Shown here: positions 5,767 through 8,215 of the stretch, piece by piece
Layout: each line of letters starts with the position of its first letter
Position numbering within the stretch: position 1 is the first letter of the stretch
Assembly: GCA_036377055.1 (NCBI GenBank)
Contig: DASUZD010000292.1
Span: 1-8,215, forward strand
Origin: DASUZD01 sp036377055
GTDB taxonomy: Bacteria > Actinomycetota > Thermoleophilia > Gaiellales > Gaiellaceae
Length of the DNA: 8,215 nucleotides
Direction: 5' to 3'
Program-made: the position numbers and the translations under genes
The notes under the pieces: model-generated
What the model was told of the DNA's origin: nothing
What the model saw: the letters and a program-made list of their open reading frames with translations, nothing else
Database searches by the model: none

Positions 5767-5772
5767 TATCGT
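5767..5772 (+). promoter_or_regulatory. Candidate -10 element of the YunG-family gene
   Basis: TATCGT lies seven bases before TTG 5780 and fits the TAnnnT pattern. Transcription would start at about the TTG itself, agreeing with the lack of any Shine-Dalgarno there. No convincing -35 is seen at 16-18 bp. Confidence 0.3.
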
Positions 5773-5779
5773 CGGCCGC

Positions 5780-6178
5780 TTGTACACCCTCGTTCAACTT
5801 GAACAAGCGATCCGACAAAGCTGGGGGCCTGACACCGTCGATCCAGACGATGGCTGGTCAGCGGATAATCCGGCTCGCGGACATTGCGACGTGACCTCAC
5901 TCGTCGTTCACGACCTCGTCGGCGGTGAGCTCATGGCGTCCGATGTGTTCCTCGATGGCGACCGGATCATGGCGCACATGTGGAACCGACTCCCGTCTGG
6001 GATCGAGGTCGACCTGACTCGCGAGCAGTTCGATAACGGGGAAGTGCTTGGCGAACCCACGGTCCGCCAGCGTCCTCCGGCCTCTGTTCTGGCGGATCCG
6101 GCGCATCCCCGGTACCACCGCTATCAGTCGTACCTGGTGCTGGCCGACCGCGTCCGAACGCGGCTCGGTCTCAGCTAG
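5780..6178 (+). CDS. YunG-family protein
   Basis: A 132-residue soluble protein resembling the YunG family, small proteins of unknown function named after Bacillus subtilis YunG. The pattern is LEQAIRQSW at the N-terminus, DNPARGHCDVTSLVVHD (Cys36), then GGEL, a short strand pair, HMWNRLPSG (His66), and DLTREQF (Asp78). Invariant-looking Cys, His and Asp in that order, with a hydrophobic helix right after the Cys, suggest a papain-like or transglutaminase-like fold. That catalytic reading is my inference. The C-terminal YHRYQSYLVLADRVRTRL helix completes the usual length. The only available start is TTG 5780, because an in-frame TGA lies at 5759-5761. It has no Shine-Dalgarno and may be leaderless. 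No substrate or pathway is apparent from neighbours. Confidence 0.7.
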   Translation: MYTLVQLEQAIRQSWGPDTVDPDDGWSADNPARGHCDVTSLVVHDLVGGELMASDVFLDGDRIMAHMWNRLPSGIEVDLTREQFDNGEVLGEPTVRQRPPASVLADPAHPRYHRYQSYLVLADRVRTRLGLS

Positions 6179-6243
6179 ACGGCTTCTGACACCGCGCCGC
6201 ACCCACTCAAAGCTCGGGACGCGTCAGGGTGTACATGGCAACA

Positions 6244-6263
6244 CTCGCGCATGCCAGCGCGAG
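6244..6263 (+). other. Stem-loop with possible pseudoknot ahead of the first MDR gene
   Basis: CTCGCGC (6244-6250) and GCGCGAG (6257-6263) form a perfect 7-bp stem with loop ATGCCA. TGGCA at 6236-6240 is complementary to TGCCA in that loop, so a pseudoknot or a competing stem is possible. It lies 66 bp after the YunG stop and 55 bp before ATG 6319. It may be a terminator for the former, though there is no T-tract, or a leader structure for the latter. Confidence 0.35.
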
Positions 6264-6318
6264 GTTCCAAAGGCTGTCCGCGCCGGATCACCGACGCCAC
6301 TAACCTGTGTCGAACAGG

Positions 6319-7242
6319 ATGCGAGTGGCCGGGATCACGGCACGCGGCGAGCCCGTCGAGATCCTCGAGGTGGACGAGCTCGCGCCGCCTGCCGCAGACG
6401 AGGTCCTGCTCGACGTCGCCGCCGCCGGCGTCGGCAACTGGGACGAGCTTGTCAGGATCGGCAGCTGGCAGCTCGGCGGCCCGGCTCCGATGGCGCTCGG
6501 GACGGAGGCGGCCGGGACGGTCGTAGCCGCCGGCTCCCGTGTGGCCGAGGTGCGCGACGGGGACGAGGTGATGACACATCCCCTGCCCCTCCGACGTCAC
6601 GGAACGTGGGCGGACAAGGTGCTCGCACCGGCGGCGAGCGTCGCGCCCCGGCCGCGAGCGGCGTCCTGGGAAGCCAGTGGAGCGTTTCCCATTCCCGCGC
6701 TTACCGCGGCTCAGGCACTCGACGAGGCTCTCGGGATCGAGAGCGGCGGCTGGGTCGTCGTCAACGGAGCCGGCGGCGTCACGGGGGGCCTGCTCGTCCA
6801 GCTTGCCGCAGCTCGCGGCGCCCGCGTGATCGCGACCGCGAGCGTGAAAAAGGCCGAGCGCGTCCGCGGCTACGGCGCGTCGGAGGTGCTCGACTACCAC
6901 GGCGACTGGCCTGCGCTCGTTCGCGAGATCACCGGGGGCGGCGCCCCCAAGGCCGTCAACGCTGCCCGCGGCCAGGCGGCCACCACGTTGAAGGCTGTTG
7001 CCGACGGCGGCCGCCTCGCCACGATCACGGGCGACCCGCCGCGCGAGGAACGGGGCGTCGCCGTAGCCGACGTCTACGTCCGACCCGACGGCCGGCAGCT
7101 GTCAGCCCTCGCGGAGCTGCTGGCCTGCGGCACCCTTAGCGTGCCGATCGCGTCCGTCCGTCCGCTCGAACAGGCGGCACAAGCACTGCGCGAGGTAGTC
7201 GCGGGAGCGGACGGCGCGATCGTCCTGTCACTCCGAACCTAG
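6319..7242 (+). CDS. Zinc-independent MDR-family oxidoreductase (quinone oxidoreductase-like)
   Basis: A 307-residue member of the medium-chain dehydrogenase/reductase superfamily, NADPH:quinone reductase-like. Numbered from ATG 6319, the GroES-like N-terminal domain (about 1-115) includes AAGVGNWDE (36-44) and ALGTEAAGTVVAAGS (59-73), both typical of the quinone oxidoreductase branch. It has no catalytic zinc Cys/His set or structural four-Cys loop. The Rossmann domain carries NGAGGVTGG (149-157), the family form of the nucleotide-binding turn, followed by ARVIATAS, where the small or polar residues usually favour NADP(H). EVLDY and GGRLATITG are also typical. An in-frame GTG at 6307 would add four residues. 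A TAACCT element (6301-6306) could be a -10 giving a nearly leaderless mRNA. Substrate unknown; soluble cytoplasmic enzyme expected. A second MDR gene follows after 67 bp. Confidence 0.9.
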   Translation: MRVAGITARGEPVEILEVDELAPPAADEVLLDVAAAGVGNWDELVRIGSWQLGGPAPMALGTEAAGTVVAAGSRVAEVRDGDEVMTHPLPLRRHGTWADKVLAPAASVAPRPRAASWEASGAFPIPALTAAQALDEALGIESGGWVVVNGAGGVTGGLLVQLAAARGARVIATASVKKAERVRGYGASEVLDYHGDWPALVREITGGGAPKAVNAARGQAATTLKAVADGGRLATITGDPPREERGVAVADVYVRPDGRQLSALAELLACGTLSVPIASVRPLEQAAQALREVVAGADGAIVLSLRT

Positions 7243-7253
7243 CCTAGGACGCC

Positions 7254-7260
7254 AGGAGGT
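7254..7260 (+). promoter_or_regulatory. Perfect Shine-Dalgarno AGGAGGT before a micro-ORF
   Basis: This is the best ribosome site in the window, five bases before ATG 7266. It does not serve the annotated MDR gene at 7310 directly, because the ATG it serves is in a different frame. Confidence 0.6.
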
Positions 7261-7265
7261 GCTAG

Positions 7266-7316
7266 ATGGCAAGATCGCCTGAGGAACGAAGTCCAAGAGG
7301 GGCAGCGGTGTGCTAG
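7266..7316 (+). CDS. Possible 16-codon leader ORF overlapping the second MDR start
   Basis: ATG 7266 opens a frame encoding MARSPEERSPRGAAVC and stops at TAG 7314-7316, seven bases into the downstream MDR coding sequence. It has a perfect AGGAGGT with 5-bp spacing. Ribosomes finishing this peptide would release next to GTG 7310, so translational coupling or a leader-peptide role is plausible. The peptide has no run of one amino acid pointing to classical attenuation. It could also be the relic of an upstream gene start, or a chance ATG after a chance ribosome site. Confidence 0.35.
   Translation: MARSPEERSPRGAAVC
7295..7302 (+). promoter_or_regulatory. Ribosome binding site supporting the GTG start of the second MDR gene
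   Basis: AAGAGGGG ends seven bases before GTG 7310 and lies inside the micro-ORF. It supports the non-ATG start and means the MDR gene can be translated independently of the micro-ORF. Confidence 0.55.
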
Positions 7317-8044
7317 CGGTACGGCTGCACCATGACGGCTTGAAGGTTGAGGAGATCGAGACGCCGTCGCCGGATCCGGGCGAGGTGCTGGTGCGCGTGC
7401 GTGCGGCAGCGATTACACGTGACGAGCTGGAGTGGCCGGTCGATCGACTGCCTGCGATTCCGTCTTACGAGCTTTCGGGCGTTGTCGTCGGCAGCGGTGA
7501 CGAGGTATATGCGCTCACGCCTTTCGATCGCGACGGCGTGGCTGCCGAGTACGCCGTCGTCCCAGCCGATGCGCTTGCACCGAAGCCCTTGCGGCTGAGC
7601 CACGTCGAGGCGGCGGCTCTGCCGATGGGCGGGCTGACCGCCTGGCAAGCACTGTTTGTGCACGGGCGGCTCGCCCGAGGCGAGCGGGTGCTGGTCACGG
7701 GCGCCTCGGGCGGGGTTGGGCACATCGCCGTCCAGCTTGCGCGACACGCCGGCGCAACGGTCGTGGAGAGCGGGCCGGTCGATCTGGTCTTCGACACACG
7801 TGGCGGCGAGGTCCCCGCTGGCGAGCGCGTGGTCACGATCGCAGAGGAGACACCGGGCGCGATCTACTTCATCGTCGAGCCCGACCACGAGCAACTGACG
7901 GAGTTGACAGCGCTCGTGGACGCAGGCGAGCTTCGCGCGGAGGTCGACTCGGTCTTTCCGCTCACAGAGGCCCGGGCGGCGTTCGAGCGAGTCGCGGCCC
8001 GCGGGAAGCGTGGCAAGGTCGTGCTCGAGGTTGGCGCTGACTAG
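7310..8044 (+). CDS. Compact MDR-family oxidoreductase (quinone oxidoreductase-like)
   Basis: A 244-residue MDR protein, about 60 residues shorter than usual for the family. The GroES-like part (1-95) has PGEVLVRVRAAAITRDEL, YELSGVVVGSGDEVYAL with a shortened loop before GDEV, and an AAEYAVV strand. The Rossmann part begins ALPMGGLTAWQAL, then GERVLVTGASGGVGHIAVQLARHAGATVV (about 124-152), which is the nucleotide-binding turn. The usual next stretch (second strand, the helix over the adenine ribose, and a GADEVIDY-like strand, about 35 residues) is essentially missing: ATVVESG runs straight into PVDLVFDTRGG (156-166). Later elements IVEPDHEQL, LVDAGELR, FPLTEARAAFE and GKVVLEV are normal. There is no zinc site. 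The frame is uninterrupted, so the shortening is not a frameshift. Start GTG 7310 has a good ribosome site. Confidence 0.88.
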   Translation: MLAVRLHHDGLKVEEIETPSPDPGEVLVRVRAAAITRDELEWPVDRLPAIPSYELSGVVVGSGDEVYALTPFDRDGVAAEYAVVPADALAPKPLRLSHVEAAALPMGGLTAWQALFVHGRLARGERVLVTGASGGVGHIAVQLARHAGATVVESGPVDLVFDTRGGEVPAGERVVTIAEETPGAIYFIVEPDHEQLTELTALVDAGELRAEVDSVFPLTEARAAFERVAARGKRGKVVLEVGAD

Positions 8045-8054
8045 CCGGCGGCGG

Positions 8055-8215
8055 CTACCTCGAGAGACAGCCGAGGCTGAGTCCGACCCCGCTCAGGTAG
8101 GTGACGAGGAACTTGCGTTCGCGGCGATCACACGCGACGTAGCGTCTCTTGATCTTGATCGGCAGTGGATAGTTTCCGAAGCTCGGAAGCGATCGCCGCG
8201 CGGACAAGTGGAACG
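8055..8215 (-). CDS. C-terminal end of an unrecognised protein (partial)
   Basis: A minus-strand frame runs in from the right edge and stops at 8055-8057, giving 52 visible residues. Third positions are about 79% G/C, fitting a real gene here. The residues include LPSFGNYPLPIKI, then KRRYVACDRRERKFLV and a glycine- and leucine-rich ending with two Cys in the whole stretch. No family is recognised. A plus-strand frame over the same bases is also open to the edge but has only about 55% G/C in third positions, so I prefer the minus strand. It would converge on the second MDR gene with an 11-bp gap. Confidence 0.5.
   Translation of the reverse strand, partial: FHLSARRSLPSFGNYPLPIKIKRRYVACDRRERKFLVTYLSGVGLSLGCLSR

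Noticed and set aside
5746..5770. Further similarity between the two leader regions (TYGACCC and GGGCTRTC in the same order)
   Set aside because: The spacings differ and the words are short, so it is not convincing beyond the 22-bp block.
6048..7139. 363-residue plus-strand frame overlapping the YunG and first MDR genes
   Set aside because: It is extremely Arg/Gly/Ser-rich, has no motifs, and is out of frame with two recognised families.
8046..8215. Plus-strand frame open to the right edge after the second MDR gene
   Set aside because: It has only about 55% G/C in third positions against about 79% for the minus-strand frame, and no ribosome site. It remains an alternative to the minus-strand call.
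1..8215. CRISPR array, tRNA or rRNA genes, transposase or IS ends
   Set aside because: No regularly spaced repeats, cloverleaf-like sequences, transposase motifs or flanking inverted repeats were seen.

Overview
The window is about 8.2 kb of GC-rich DNA, dense with genes. Coding frames have strongly GC-biased third positions, GTG and TTG starts look common, and long antisense shadow frames abound. This fits a high-GC actinobacterium. A deep-branching soil lineage such as the Thermoleophilia is my guess from general gene style and not something the sequence proves. I see no rRNA, tRNA, CRISPR array, transposase or insertion-sequence ends.

Left part (1-3014): the C-terminal tail of a DUF11-type surface or secreted protein ends in a clean terminator hairpin. 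Next comes a two-gene cluster. The first gene encodes a small lipoprotein with a complete type-1 copper (cupredoxin) ligand set. Two bases after its stop begins a 784-residue membrane-anchored c-di-GMP protein with a PilJ/NIT-like extracytoplasmic sensor, then PAS, GGDEF and EAL domains. All signature residues of the GGDEF and EAL domains are present, including an allosteric I-site. The pair looks like an envelope copper or redox protein linked to second-messenger signalling.

Middle part (3015-6178): an accessory-looking set of small genes in mixed orientation. It holds a conserved-looking hypothetical gene (minus strand), an HNH-type nuclease-like gene with a charged linker and an unrecognised C-terminal module, an APH-family small-molecule kinase (minus strand), two small overlapping hypothetical genes that may be one split gene, and a YunG-family protein. 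A 17-bp dyad, TCGGG-N7-CCCGA, lies inside a 22-bp block with 19 matches. It occurs twice, about 72-76 bp upstream of the HNH and YunG starts. Both of those genes also look leaderless, so the two may be co-regulated.

Right part (6179-8215): two tandem zinc-independent MDR (quinone oxidoreductase-like) genes. The first is of normal size. The second is unusually compact at 244 residues and lacks most of the segment after the first Rossmann strand-helix unit. A 16-codon micro-ORF with a perfect AGGAGGT ribosome site runs into the start of the second gene and may control it by translational coupling. The window ends in what is probably the C-terminus of a further minus-strand gene.

The best candidates for something undescribed are the repeated dyad with its two putative target genes, the cupredoxin/c-di-GMP pair, the micro-ORF before the compact MDR gene, and the split small gene at 5215-5663. 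Nothing here amounts to a clearly recognisable new defence or mobile system.
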